DNA from: Archaeoglobaceae archaeon
Lineage (GTDB): Archaea > Halobacteriota > Archaeoglobi > Archaeoglobales > Archaeoglobaceae
Reading direction: 5' to 3'
Assembly (NCBI GenBank): GCA_038734275.1
Contig: JAVYOO010000007.1
Location: 1 to 64,000 of the forward strand
DNA: 64,000 nt
Shown here: positions 28,484-37,176 of the stretch, piece after piece
Position numbering within the stretch: position 1 is the stretch's first letter
Layout of the letters: each line of letters starts with the position of its first letter
The notes under the pieces: generated by a model
Databases searched by the model: none
Told to the model about the DNA's origin: nothing
The model's input: the letters and a program-made list of their open reading frames with translations, nothing else
Program-made: the position numbers and the translations under genes

Positions 28484-29025
28484 ATCTCCGCACTGCTCTT
28501 TCTTGAAGCCTTTGGACTGTGGAATTTCTTGAAGCCGAAATGAGGCTTCAGCTCATTGTAGAAATTCTGGATCTCTTCACCCTGAAAAACCTTAACAAGA
28601 AAATTGCCCCCAAGCCTTAAAACTTGCTGTGCAATTCTGAAGCTTGCTCTTGCCAGATCTACGGAGCGAAGATGGTCTACAGTCCACACTCCGCTGATCT
28701 TTGGCGAAGCATCGCTCATGACTACGTCGTAGCAATCGCTGATCTCAAGCAAGGTCTCGACGAGAGATTCGTCGGTAATGTCGCCCTGAATGAAGGTTAC
28801 GCCTTCAAGCTTTTCCATCGGGTTTATGTCAACCGCAACAACGAAAGCCCCAAGTTCCACCGCAACCTGACTCCAGCCACCCGGCGTGGCACCAAGGTCG
28901 AGAACAACATCTCCCTTGCGAATTAGCCTGAAATCCCGATTTATTTGCTTCAGTTTGAACGCAGCTCTACTGCGATAGCCTTGCTTCTTCGCTTCCCAGT
29001 AGTAATGATCTCTTTTGTCCCTCAT
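28447..29025 (-). CDS. rlmE: 23S rRNA 2'-O-methyltransferase RlmE (FtsJ)
   Basis: The 192-residue protein starts MRDKRDHYYWEAKKQGYRSR, typical of archaeal FtsJ/RrmJ. SAM motif I is VLDLGATPGGWSQVA, and the K-D-K-E tetrad residues appear in RAAFKLKQI, VMSDASP, FLVKVFQG and SSAEIYFIG. It methylates the A-loop uridine of 23S rRNA. ATG 29025 is chosen because it forms an ATGA overlap with the upstream yjbQ gene; a longer start at 29091 would lie within that gene. Confidence 0.93.
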   Translation of the reverse strand: MRDKRDHYYWEAKKQGYRSRAAFKLKQINRDFRLIRKGDVVLDLGATPGGWSQVAVELGAFVVAVDINPMEKLEGVTFIQGDITDESLVETLLEISDCYDVVMSDASPKISGVWTVDHLRSVDLARASFRIAQQVLRLGGNFLVKVFQGEEIQNFYNELKPHFGFKKFHSPKASRKSSAEIYFIGKGFKGLR

Positions 29026-29402
29026 AGAACCCTCACGAACACCTTTCTTGTCCTTGGACCATCGAATTCCAGAAATAGGACTCTTTGCCAAGTGCCGAGC
29101 TGGAGTTTTCCGTTTTCAAAAGGGATGAGCACGGAATTTCCAAGCAAAGAAGCTTTGATGTGAGCTTCAGCGTTGTTATCGATCTCGTTGTGCCTGTAGC
29201 TTACATTTTGGGGAACAATTTTTTCAAGAGCTTTAAGAATGTCTTCAAGCAGACCGCTTTCCGCTTCATTCAGAATGATCGAGGCGGTTGTGTGCGGAGT
29301 GTAAATAAGAGCAATTCCAGTGCCTTTTAGCATTTTCTCGACTTCTTCTGTGATATCGAGGATCTCCGTTTTCTTTTTAGTTTTTACTTCCAAAACATTC
29401 AT
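29022..29402 (-). CDS. YjbQ (UPF0047) family protein
   Basis: The 126-residue protein has the family signature LIYTPHTTASIILNE and the C-terminal run GKLQLGTWQRVLFLEFDGP. YjbQ proteins are small trimeric enzymes; a thiamine phosphate synthase-like activity has been reported for some, but the role is uncertain. It is followed by rlmE in a 4-base overlap, so the two are cotranscribed. Confidence 0.9.
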   Translation of the reverse strand: MNVLEVKTKKKTEILDITEEVEKMLKGTGIALIYTPHTTASIILNEAESGLLEDILKALEKIVPQNVSYRHNEIDNNAEAHIKASLLGNSVLIPFENGKLQLGTWQRVLFLEFDGPRTRKVFVRVL

Positions 29403-29563
29403 TTTTTCTACTTCTGGTTAGTGTTATTTAGCCTTTTCTCTGTCAGTAATTCGGAACTCTTTTAGCAGAACATTGGTTTTATAAAAACGGAGCATGGTTC
29501 TTTTGGGGGGCAATTTATTGATTGATTTAAATCTCAACTTAGCAAATAGCTAATTGTGATCGT

Positions 29564-30098
29564 ATGAAAGTGAAACACTTTTGCTTAATCCTTCAAGACC
29601 ATGAAATTTGCGATCTCCTTTTTCTGCAAAAAGACACTGTTTCATCCGTGGAGATTGTATGAGGGAGATATTATATTTATAAAACTTAAAAAGAGATCTT
29701 GGAAGTTCTGCGGGTGGATTTCTGCTTTACGCAAGCGAGAAAGCAAGGTTTGTGTATGGCATAGAGTTCAGCAAGGAATTCGAGGAAGCCCTTAAAGAGC
29801 TTGAAAGCCTTGGAAATATCAAGATTTTTATAGAGGATGCCTTTAAGTTCGACATTAGCAAAATCGAGCCTGTTGATGTTATTTTGAACGATCTGACTTT
29901 GCCCTTCGCCTCTTCGATGACCGCCTTGAGAAGATTTTTGCCCAAATTGAAGCCAGATGGCAAAATTCTATTTGTGCATAAGCTCAGTAAAGGAAATGAG
30001 GCAGATTTTAAGGCTTTGAGATCATTGCCCGCGAAAGGGCTAAAGATAGGAGGGAACTTTATTACCTGATTAAGCCTATTGAGCTCTGTAAATGTTAA
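29564..30098 (+). pseudogene. Frameshifted class I SAM-dependent methyltransferase
   Basis: Pieces of one methyltransferase lie in successive frames. From ATG 29564 the first frame gives MKVKHFCLILQDHEIC and stops near 29660; a second frame supplies EGDIIFIKLKK; a third supplies RDLGSSAGGFLLYASEKARF, a clear SAM-binding motif I, running to a stop at 30069. A final frame gives YYLIKPIEL to 30098. At least three shifts are needed, two near A-rich runs, so this gene appears dead. The SAM fold is supported; the substrate is unknown. Confidence 0.65.
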
Positions 30099-30121
30099 TT
30101 TGACAAAAATATAAAATTATC

Positions 30122-30434
30122 TCAGTTTTGCTCAACTAAGCCCTTTCTTCCTTCTAATTTACCCAAAACAAAGAATAGTATAACTGCGGTGTAAAAAGCA
30201 GAAGTAGTAAGTATCGCGAATGTTGTAGCGTCCAAGAATTGGACTCTGCGAAGATAAGTTAAGAGAGCCATTAAAATTAGCAGAATGGAAAATAGAATCC
30301 CCACCATAAAAGCCTTTTGTGCCCTCTTTCTCTAAGATCCTATTTTTGAAAACAAGAGTCCAAATTAAAAGTGCCGGACCAAATACAAACCCAGAGAGTC
30401 CAAGGCAATCAACCCAGATCGGTGCCTCTTCCAT
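30122..30434 (-). pseudogene. Small multi-span membrane protein split between two frames
   Basis: The minus-strand frame from 30434 encodes MEEAPIWVDCLGLSGFVFGP and one further hydrophobic stretch to about 30310. It then becomes polar, while the +1 frame opens with ATG 30307 into MVGILFSILLILMALLTYL and two further hydrophobic helices ending at 30122. Joining the frames near the GGTGGGGATT run gives one protein of about 103 residues with four membrane segments. It could also be two overlapping genes. It is the last member of a minus-strand operon in which most other genes are broken. Confidence 0.5.
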
Positions 30435-30483
30435 GTTTAACCCTCCTTAAATAAAATAAAAATATAAATTTTAACCATAGCCC

Positions 30484-30770
30484 TTAGCAAAAATTTTCTA
30501 ATGGGTTATTTTTTCCAAAGTCTCTTTTTGACAACAAAGCCAAAATTAAAAGGATGAAGACTGCTATTAGTGCTGTGAGTTGAAGTTCAGAAGATCCAAT
30601 TTTGAAGACTTTTAGCAAACCATGGAGTAAAAGGAGAAGAACTGCCATAAGGTATAGCAACTAAGTTCTAATACCTTCTTTAGCTTTAATTCTTTTTCCA
30701 ATTGCAATTAAGCCACTAAAAGCACTATGGGCACAATTATGTTTAGCAGGAGTAGTAAATCCATAGCCAT
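30484..30770 (-). pseudogene. Broken small membrane protein
   Basis: From ATG 30770 the frame gives MAMDLLLLLNIIVPIVLLVA and stops. The continuation appears in another frame as GLIAIGKRIKAKEGIRT, a TAG stop, then LLYLMAVLLLLLHGLLKVF and a further helix ending at 30484. A frameshift and a nonsense codon must both be repaired to restore a protein of about 94 residues with three hydrophobic segments. No family is recognised. It lies just after the halocin-like gene on the same strand. Confidence 0.5.
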
Positions 30771-30795
30771 ATCACTCCATTGATTTAAAAAAAAT

Positions 30796-31596
30796 TTACC
30801 ATAATCTCGTGCACGAAACCGTGAAACCGACCGGAGCCCAGCAAATATTCATTTTAGGGCAACTTGAGTAACAAGCTTGGATACCCTGCAAAGCTGCCCA
30901 AATACATGAAGCGCAACCTGTGAGTCCTGATGCTAAACATGTTGCTGTGCAGATTGTAGATGCAGCAAATAAAGTTCCGCAACAGGATAGGCTAATTTAC
31001 CAAGCTGGCTGTCTTGGGTCTAAACATTGGAAACGAAGGTATATTACGGGATTTAACATAAAATCGCAGACGTTAATTGAATCCATCACCAACGCATTTC
31101 CTTTCCCCTCAACATTAAACTCAGCCAAATTCCTCTCAACCGCTTTGCTCAAATAGCCCAGCTCAAGCTTAGCCTTATTCCAAATCCAAGAAGTCTCATC
31201 TTGCTTTCTTATCTCATTCAGCACTTCAGCAAGAATTCTGTAGTGCTCGGAGAGCTTGGCTTTGCTTTTAATCTCGATGACATCAGCGAATGGAGCAAAC
31301 TTCTTCTCATCCTTAGGAGCTACATTGACAGCGGTTACGAAGTAGTTCTCGCCTTCAACTTGTATCATTCTTGTCACCAAGCTAAGATTATAGGTTGCGG
31401 TTTCGGCGAAGTAGCTAAGCACTTTGAAATCGAAGCTCGCTGTTGCGTTGTAAACTTTTACTTCGCTGAAAGTGAGTTTCTTGCCATTGTTTGAGTAATT
31501 GTAGATCTCTTTGATCTCCACTTGGTAATCAAATGCTAAGCAGCTTTGATCTTGGCAAGAGCTTTCGCTGCTTCTTTTCTCTATCATTTCAATCAC
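30796..31596 (-). pseudogene. Halocin C8-like bacteriocin precursor with an in-frame TAA stop
   Basis: From GTG 31596 (GTGA overlap with the preceding gene; ATG 31587 is also possible) the frame runs 199 codons to TAA at 30997-30999. Without any shift it stays open for 66 more codons to TAA at 30796. The first part ends with a segment containing GNALVMDSINVCDF. The 66-codon tail holds ten cysteines, including ICTATCLASGLTGCASC, and many small residues. Halocin C8, as I recall it, has ten cysteines in 76 residues and is cut from the C terminus of a 283-residue precursor; this gene restored would be 266. The tail has no ATG, GTG or TTG in frame to start on its own. Confidence 0.6.
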
Positions 31597-31790
31597 TTCC
31601 TAATCCGCAGCAATTTTTTACTTACAACTTTAAAAATAGCAAATATTACAAGCAGGAGTCCGATTAGGAAAATCGTTCCAAACAAGAGCATGACTGGCTT
31701 TGCAAACCACGGAGCGATCATTGCTGAAATTAGCAAGTAGATAAGTAAAAATATTAGCAAATAATAGATTACGTTATTCCTTATCTTCAT
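31593..31790 (-). CDS. Two-span small membrane protein in the halocin-like operon
   Basis: The 65-residue protein has two hydrophobic segments (about residues 8-28 and 33-55) with a basic C terminus KKLLRIRK. It starts in an ATGA overlap with the restored end of the upstream gene and ends in a 4-base overlap with the halocin-like gene. It is the only unbroken gene of this small operon. By position it could be an immunity or export helper; no family is recognised. Confidence 0.6.
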   Translation of the reverse strand: MKIRNNVIYYLLIFLLIYLLISAMIAPWFAKPVMLLFGTIFLIGLLLVIFAIFKVVSKKLLRIRK

Positions 31791-32589
31791 GATACTGTCA
31801 CCGTAAAGCTATCTGAGGATACATCACCCCAACCGATGATAGCATCCACAACCGCAGTTCCGGCTTCAAATTTGAATTTTCCAGAGTTAGTAACATCAAG
31901 CACAACCTGTTTTTTGTATCCGGAAAGATGAACCCCGCTTGCCAGAAAAGAAGTTCCCCTTTGCCGCAAACAACGCCATACTCTGGGACCGGATAACATC
32001 CATTTGTTTCTGTCAGGTGAATCTTAGCTATTGGCTGTGGACCATCAAGAACTCCATTATAAGTAACACCTTGTGGAATTATGATGAAGTAGGAGGTATA
32101 CCCTATTGTTACACCTCCATTATCGATGAATAAAGTAACTACTCCATTCTCGCCTTTTCTATAGCTATATTTGTCAGGATATATGTCTAAATAAGCGTCT
32201 GGAGGAATTGGAACACTCAGTCGATAAGTTCTTTCTCCAAGGTTCTCAATTGGATTGTAATTTGAGACTCCACTCCAAATTTCCAAATTCCTGCTATTCA
32301 AAATCTTGATGATGTATGTGCTATTTGTATGGGGAAGGACTAAGATCCTGTATTTTTGACCTTTGATCTCTGTTTCAGCAATCCATTCGCTTAAGCTTTT
32401 GTTCACTTCTGTAATGTTCAAAATCGCCTTTCCATTCTTTGCAATCTCGACTTCCACAATTCTCTTCAGCGTTATGTCGTTGCAACTGTTTTCGGTCTCT
32501 CCTTCAGCTTTTTTTGCCATCACTGGCGTCGCTAAATTGCAAAGCATGACTAAAACCAGAAACAGGCTTATTATTTTCTTAGCTGTCAT
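31787..32589 (-). pseudogene. Exported protein with a late frameshift
   Basis: A signal peptide MTAKKIISLFLVLVMLCNLA leads into a beta-rich extracellular domain with YRKGENGVVTLFIDNGGVTI. The initial frame stops at 31798 after a poor C-terminal sequence. The +1 frame supplies HLSGYKKQVVLDVTNSGKFK and ends at 31787 in an ATGA overlap with the next gene, matching the overlaps elsewhere in this operon. A shift near the GCGGGGTT run therefore broke a gene of about 267 codons. The fold recalls CARDB/COG1361-type surface proteins, but that is tentative. Confidence 0.6.
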
Positions 32590-32618
32590 GCTCTCACTAA
32601 GCTATGTTGCGTGCTACT

Positions 32619-32629
32619 AATATATAAAG
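32619..32629 (-). promoter_or_regulatory. TATA box of the halocin-like operon
   Basis: On the minus strand CTTTATATATT lies 30-40 bases before ATG 32589, correctly placed for an archaeal promoter with a leader of roughly ten bases. Confidence 0.55.
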
Positions 32630-32810
32630 ATTTTGCTACTTGATGACATATATGTAAAAAGAGGTTTTTTGATTTGGAATAAAATTTTGAATTTTAGTAA
32701 CACTTTTTAAGCTCAAGATTTCTCACGTGAAGGAAATTATGTATCACTAAACTCGAACTTCTTGAGCTAACAATAAGCAATATTAAAAATTTCTGAATCG
32801 AGAGCATATT

Positions 32811-33388
32811 TTAAATTGAGAAGAACAACGCGTAGCCGAGAACGATTGGCATTGGAAGAAACACTAAGAATGCTTTTATTTTCCTGAAAACAAAACAGAA
32901 AGCAGAAGGGATTAAGGAGAATTCGAGATAAATTGTAACCAATGGTATAAACCGCAGTTCTGCTGGTAAATTATGAGCAAAACCAACTGACTCTGCTCTT
33001 CCAGTCGGGAGCAGAAAAAGAATTGCCAGTCCAGCAGAGATCAGGAACCAGAAGTAGAAGGCAAAGATTTCCCTTCTGCTTACTCCAGCGGAGAGCAAAA
33101 AAGAGCTTGCAAAGATGGCAAAGACGCTAAGATACTTACAAGATCTATCTCTTTCACCAAATAGAGCAACGCTAAGCCCAGAAGGAGATTAGCAATGAGC
33201 CCAGCAATAAAAATTCCTAAAATTGTCGTCTTTTTTGAAAAGAAGCTTTGAAATCTAAGCATAATCGCGGGAACTATTGCGAGGAGTAGAATTAAACCAA
33301 GAAAGGACAGGCTTGGAATGAATTTAAGCCCAACTGCGACCAAAAGAACTGCAAGGAAAAAGATTAGGACGTTCAGATTCTCCCGCAT
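32811..33388 (-). pseudogene. Frameshifted multi-span membrane protein
   Basis: From ATG 33388 (GAGGTGAT ribosome site) the frame encodes several hydrophobic helices up to KEIDLVSILAS, then changes to a short run and stops at 33080. The other frame continues smoothly as VFAIFASSFLLSAGVSRREI and further helices to 32811. One single-base shift joins them into about 192 residues with six membrane segments. It resembles integral membrane parts of transporters only in general hydrophobicity. It lies between the MFS gene and the halocin-like operon. Confidence 0.6.
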
Positions 33389-33547
33389 TAAGATCACCTC
33401 ACGTATTTAATCACTCCGAGGGAATATTTGGCTGTTTCGCAAACAGCTCAGAATAAGGCTTATTTTCTCAACGATAGCCATGCTTTCACCTAACTAAGCA
33501 AAGATTTACAGAATATAAGAATTTCGCTCCTTGCTCACATATCTACT

Positions 33548-35047
33548 TTAAGTCCTATTTGCCTTTAAACTGTTCAAATGTTCTTCGCCACTCAAAAAAA
33601 GTAGGGTTAGAAGCGAGGCAAAGATTGGGAGCCATAGCATTGTAGAGAAAACGAAGGCAAAGCTATCCATGAAACCTTCAACCATTCCAATCAGTGGAAC
33701 TGGTTTGCCCTGAACAGCTAAATAGAACAACAAATTCATCGTGCCGGGGTCGGGTATCTGGTTGCCGTAGCTTGGAATCCAGTCTTTCATTCTGCTTGTA
33801 AGCAAAACGCCACCAACCGCAACACCCATCGCCTGAGCTAAGGTATTCATCGATCTTAGCGTTCCATTTGCTACTCCCGCCTTTTCTATTGGAATCGAAG
33901 CCATTAAAACGTTTAATGTCGGAGATATAAGCAATCCATTGCCTATTCCGAGAGGTATGAGCATAACAAAGAATTCCCAGTAGGTAACTTCGATCCTTAC
34001 ATCCATCAGGTTGAACATGCCGAAAGCGAAGAGCAGAGGACCTATACACATTAGATATTTTGGATTCATCTTGTCACTAAGCCTTCCCGCAATTGGAGAG
34101 ACTATTGTGTTCATAATTGGCATTGCGATCATCCAGTAGCCCGCCTGTTCTGCACTTAGAGATTTTATTCCCTGAAGGAAGTATGGAATTAGAAAGATTG
34201 AGGCTGACATTCCAAAAAATAAAATTGACGACGCTAAGCATCCAACCGTGAAATTACGAACTCTAAATAAGCTCAAATCGAGCAAAGGATATTCATAGGT
34301 TATTTCTCTGAAAACGAATGCTATTAAGTATGGAATCGAAATCACAAAGCATGCTAAGGTTTTTTCATCACCCCAACCCCAGTTTTGTCCCTCTATGATG
34401 CCCAAAGTCAGCGAACCCAAGCCAATGGCGAGCAAAAAAGTTCCAAGATAATCGATTGGCATTTTCTCTCTCGCCCCAAGCTTTGGAATTGTGAACCAGC
34501 CCGCAATTGTAGAGATTATTCCGATTGGGACGTTTATATAAAAAACCCAGTGCCAGCTCAAATGCGTAGTGAGCCAACCACCTATTATTGGACCAAGAGT
34601 GAAGCTTGATGCCATCAGAATGCCATTTAAGCCCATTACTGTTCCCCTTTTTCCCGCTGGGAAAAGCTCAGTTGCTATTGCCAATGTATTTGCGCTCAGA
34701 ATCGTTCCTCCGACTGCCTGAATTATGCGGAAAAAGATTAGTGACTCTATGTTCCACGATTGCGCACAGAGAAAACTGCTTGCTGTGAATATGACCATGC
34801 CGAGAATGAAAAGCCTATCTCGCCTATACATATCTCCAAGCCTGCCAGTGAGCACAAGCAGCACAACCATCGTTAGCGTGTAGGAATTCAGAATCCACTG
34901 CAAATCCGACATCTTTGCGTTGAAATCTTCTGCAATTCTTGGTAAAGCTACATTAAGAACGCTGACATCGAGCAAAACCATGAATAGACCGAAGCTTACA
35001 GGTAAGAAGGCTATCCAGCTCTTTAACAAGTTTTCTTGCTGGTTCAT
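33548..35047 (-). CDS. MFS exporter of the DHA2 (EmrB/QacA) 14-span group
   Basis: The 499-residue protein has about 14 membrane segments. FMVLLDVSVLNVALPRIAED is the DHA2 helix 1 motif; GRLGDMYRRDRLF is motif A; AVGGTILSANTLAIATELFP and GPIIGGWL (motif C, antiporter signature) follow. It is expected to export drugs or small metabolites in exchange for protons. It overlaps the upstream COG1361-type gene by 4 bases, an unusual pairing, and points towards the halocin-like operon. Confidence 0.92.
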   Translation of the reverse strand: MNQQENLLKSWIAFLPVSFGLFMVLLDVSVLNVALPRIAEDFNAKMSDLQWILNSYTLTMVVLLVLTGRLGDMYRRDRLFILGMVIFTASSFLCAQSWNIESLIFFRIIQAVGGTILSANTLAIATELFPAGKRGTVMGLNGILMASSFTLGPIIGGWLTTHLSWHWVFYINVPIGIISTIAGWFTIPKLGAREKMPIDYLGTFLLAIGLGSLTLGIIEGQNWGWGDEKTLACFVISIPYLIAFVFREITYEYPLLDLSLFRVRNFTVGCLASSILFFGMSASIFLIPYFLQGIKSLSAEQAGYWMIAMPIMNTIVSPIAGRLSDKMNPKYLMCIGPLLFAFGMFNLMDVRIEVTYWEFFVMLIPLGIGNGLLISPTLNVLMASIPIEKAGVANGTLRSMNTLAQAMGVAVGGVLLTSRMKDWIPSYGNQIPDPGTMNLLFYLAVQGKPVPLIGMVEGFMDSFAFVFSTMLWLPIFASLLTLLFLSGEEHLNSLKANRT

Positions 35048-37122
35048 GCTTTCCTTCTTTTTCTCGCAAACCTTGCAATTGCAATTATTGCAAAGGAGAT
35101 TAGGGCTAAAGTTGTGATTGTGACGAAATTAAGCAGAGGTCTCTCTTTGACTTCGATTGAAACCGTTATTGGATTTGACTTCTGCTTGTAGCCCTCTTCA
35201 TTCTCAAAGCCCAAAGTAATCGTTGCGGGATAAAATCCAATTCCTGCATCCTTGCTTGCCTCAATCCTGAACTTAGCTACAGCGGTATCTCCTGGATTCA
35301 TAGTCCCAACAAAGTAAACTCCCGGCTGAGATACACCAATCATGCTCGCAATCGAGCTCACTCCAGCAACGCTGAGAGGTGGTGAAACCTGCAATTCAAC
35401 AACAGCATTCTTTGCAACAGCACTTCCAGAATTCTTTATCTTAACCGCTATCTCTCCAGTTGAATCTGGATAAAGCTCCCCATCTACGCTGAGGACTTCA
35501 AAAGATGAAAATTTCGGTGCAACGAAAACGGGAACCTCGATTATGCTTAAAAGGTCTTCAGCATTTCCAATTTTATACTTTGCGAGAATATAAAGCCTGT
35601 AATAACCACCAAGAGCGTCTTCAGAAACTGAAAGCCTGAACTTAGCCTCTCCAACATCATTTGGGTTCAACTTCTGCAGATAAGAGCTTTGACTAAGAGT
35701 GGTTATAAAAGAGGGGACAAAAATATAGAGTTCCACGGATTCCAAGGCATAATCAATCTTATTTTTAAGCAAAACTCTCAAATCCCCCTTTAAACCAACC
35801 CCAAGCTGGGATTCAACCTTTTCAATGCCTATAAGCGACGGGCTCACTTCTACTTCAACGAATTCCTGAGGTGTAGCAACTTCGCTTCCAAGTTCGTTCC
35901 TGTATTTCAGCAAAAAGCTTCCCCGATAACTCCCAGCAGGAGCCATGGATTTTACATAGAACAACGCAATCTTCTTTTCTCCTTTTTTGATATTGCCCAT
36001 ATAAGGCGTGTTTTCTGGCTGAAGAGCTTGATTATCAAATGAGAGTATTGCAACCACATTTTGAAGGTCTTCCTGACTTTCAAATTCAACCCTCACAACT
36101 CCTCTTGAAGCCATAGTCACGAATTGTGTTGAGCTTTGCGACTGAGTTTGCATCAGGCTGGAAAGCAAGCTTGATTGACCAATGGAAACCGCTTGAGTAG
36201 CTTGGGAGCTTTGAATGGATTTTGCTGGAGTTAAAAAGCTTTCAACTTTCGATACCGAGAAAACCTTTCCCTTTTCAACCGCTAAACCAATTTGCTTCGA
36301 AATCGCAATTTGCCCAGAATTTGTGCTGAATTTTAATGTCAGCGATGCGGGATAATCTTGGCTTAAAGCTTTATCGCTCACAAAGACTTTAAAAGATACC
36401 GAGATCTTTTCGCCTGCTTTTAGCTCACTTATGTAAGTTGAAATCGCATCTGGATTTGGCAGAATCGGAGCGGAGACGTTCAAGATCATTACTGCATCTT
36501 TTATATCCTTTTCACCGACATTCTCTATGACTAAATCAACCTTTCCTTCTCTTCCAGCCTTTAATGGATCGCTTACAACCTTAGCACTGAAATCGTAGTC
36601 TTTCTTTGCGATTTTGATTTTAAAGTATTCCGTGACCTTTTGAGCTCCTGAATAGCTTATAAAATAGTTTGAGCCTACTGCGGATAGGGAAACCTTTGTA
36701 TAACTTATTTCAACTGGAATCGAGTATTCACCAAGCGGGGCATTTTCATCAACTTTTACTCTGAAAGTGGCGCTTGCAGTTCTTCCAGCTGGAAGGTCTC
36801 CGATTATTTGTGCGTTAGCTGTTTCAACGCTTATTGGATAACCGCCTTCAAGCTCAACCCTCACGTCTTTGGCTGTTGTCAGTAAGGTTAGCAGTTGCGA
36901 AGTGTTCTCGTTTGCAGGAAAGTCGGTTATTTTGGCTTCATTTTCTATCAAAAGGGTTAAAGCGGTATCGTCGCCAAGATAAAGCTTTCCATCTCCAGCA
37001 ACTGAAACTTGAAAATCTATTTGAGGTTCAATTGTAATTGCTGAGGCGGAGAATATAATTGAAATGACAACAGACATAAAGAAAATCACGTTTTTAATCC
37101 TGCCCGATCTTTTTGAGTTCAA
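35044..37122 (-). CDS. COG1361-type exported protein with repeated NEW3/CARDB-like domains
   Basis: The 692-residue protein has a signal peptide within residues 10-30 and a C-terminal anchor (TLALISFAIIAIARFARKRRKA region trimmed: hydrophobic span followed by a basic tail). Between them lie about five beta-sandwich repeats with recurring patterns such as GKVDLVIENVGEKDI, GDLRVLLKNKIDYALESV and GEIAVKIKNSGSAVAKNAVV, typical of NEW3/CARDB surface domains. A Ser/Gln-rich insert lies mid-protein. It is translationally coupled to the MFS exporter and may form its extracellular partner. Confidence 0.8.
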   Translation of the reverse strand: MNSKRSGRIKNVIFFMSVVISIIFSASAITIEPQIDFQVSVAGDGKLYLGDDTALTLLIENEAKITDFPANENTSQLLTLLTTAKDVRVELEGGYPISVETANAQIIGDLPAGRTASATFRVKVDENAPLGEYSIPVEISYTKVSLSAVGSNYFISYSGAQKVTEYFKIKIAKKDYDFSAKVVSDPLKAGREGKVDLVIENVGEKDIKDAVMILNVSAPILPNPDAISTYISELKAGEKISVSFKVFVSDKALSQDYPASLTLKFSTNSGQIAISKQIGLAVEKGKVFSVSKVESFLTPAKSIQSSQATQAVSIGQSSLLSSLMQTQSQSSTQFVTMASRGVVRVEFESQEDLQNVVAILSFDNQALQPENTPYMGNIKKGEKKIALFYVKSMAPAGSYRGSFLLKYRNELGSEVATPQEFVEVEVSPSLIGIEKVESQLGVGLKGDLRVLLKNKIDYALESVELYIFVPSFITTLSQSSYLQKLNPNDVGEAKFRLSVSEDALGGYYRLYILAKYKIGNAEDLLSIIEVPVFVAPKFSSFEVLSVDGELYPDSTGEIAVKIKNSGSAVAKNAVVELQVSPPLSVAGVSSIASMIGVSQPGVYFVGTMNPGDTAVAKFRIEASKDAGIGFYPATITLGFENEEGYKQKSNPITVSIEVKERPLLNFVTITTLALISFAIIAIARFARKRRKA

Positions 37123-37176
37123 CCTTCCACCCTCTTTTTAAACTTGGACTTGAATTCAGATTATAACCGTTTTCAT

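Noticed and set aside
28624-29330. Plus-strand open frames of 72-100 codons opposite rlmE and yjbQ
   Set aside because: They are shadows of the two recognised minus-strand genes, which overlap by ATGA and have complete motifs.
30997-30999. Readthrough of the TAA as pyrrolysine or selenocysteine in the halocin-like gene
   Set aside because: Known recoding uses TAG or TGA; TAA recoding has no support. The many nearby frameshifts favour simple gene decay.
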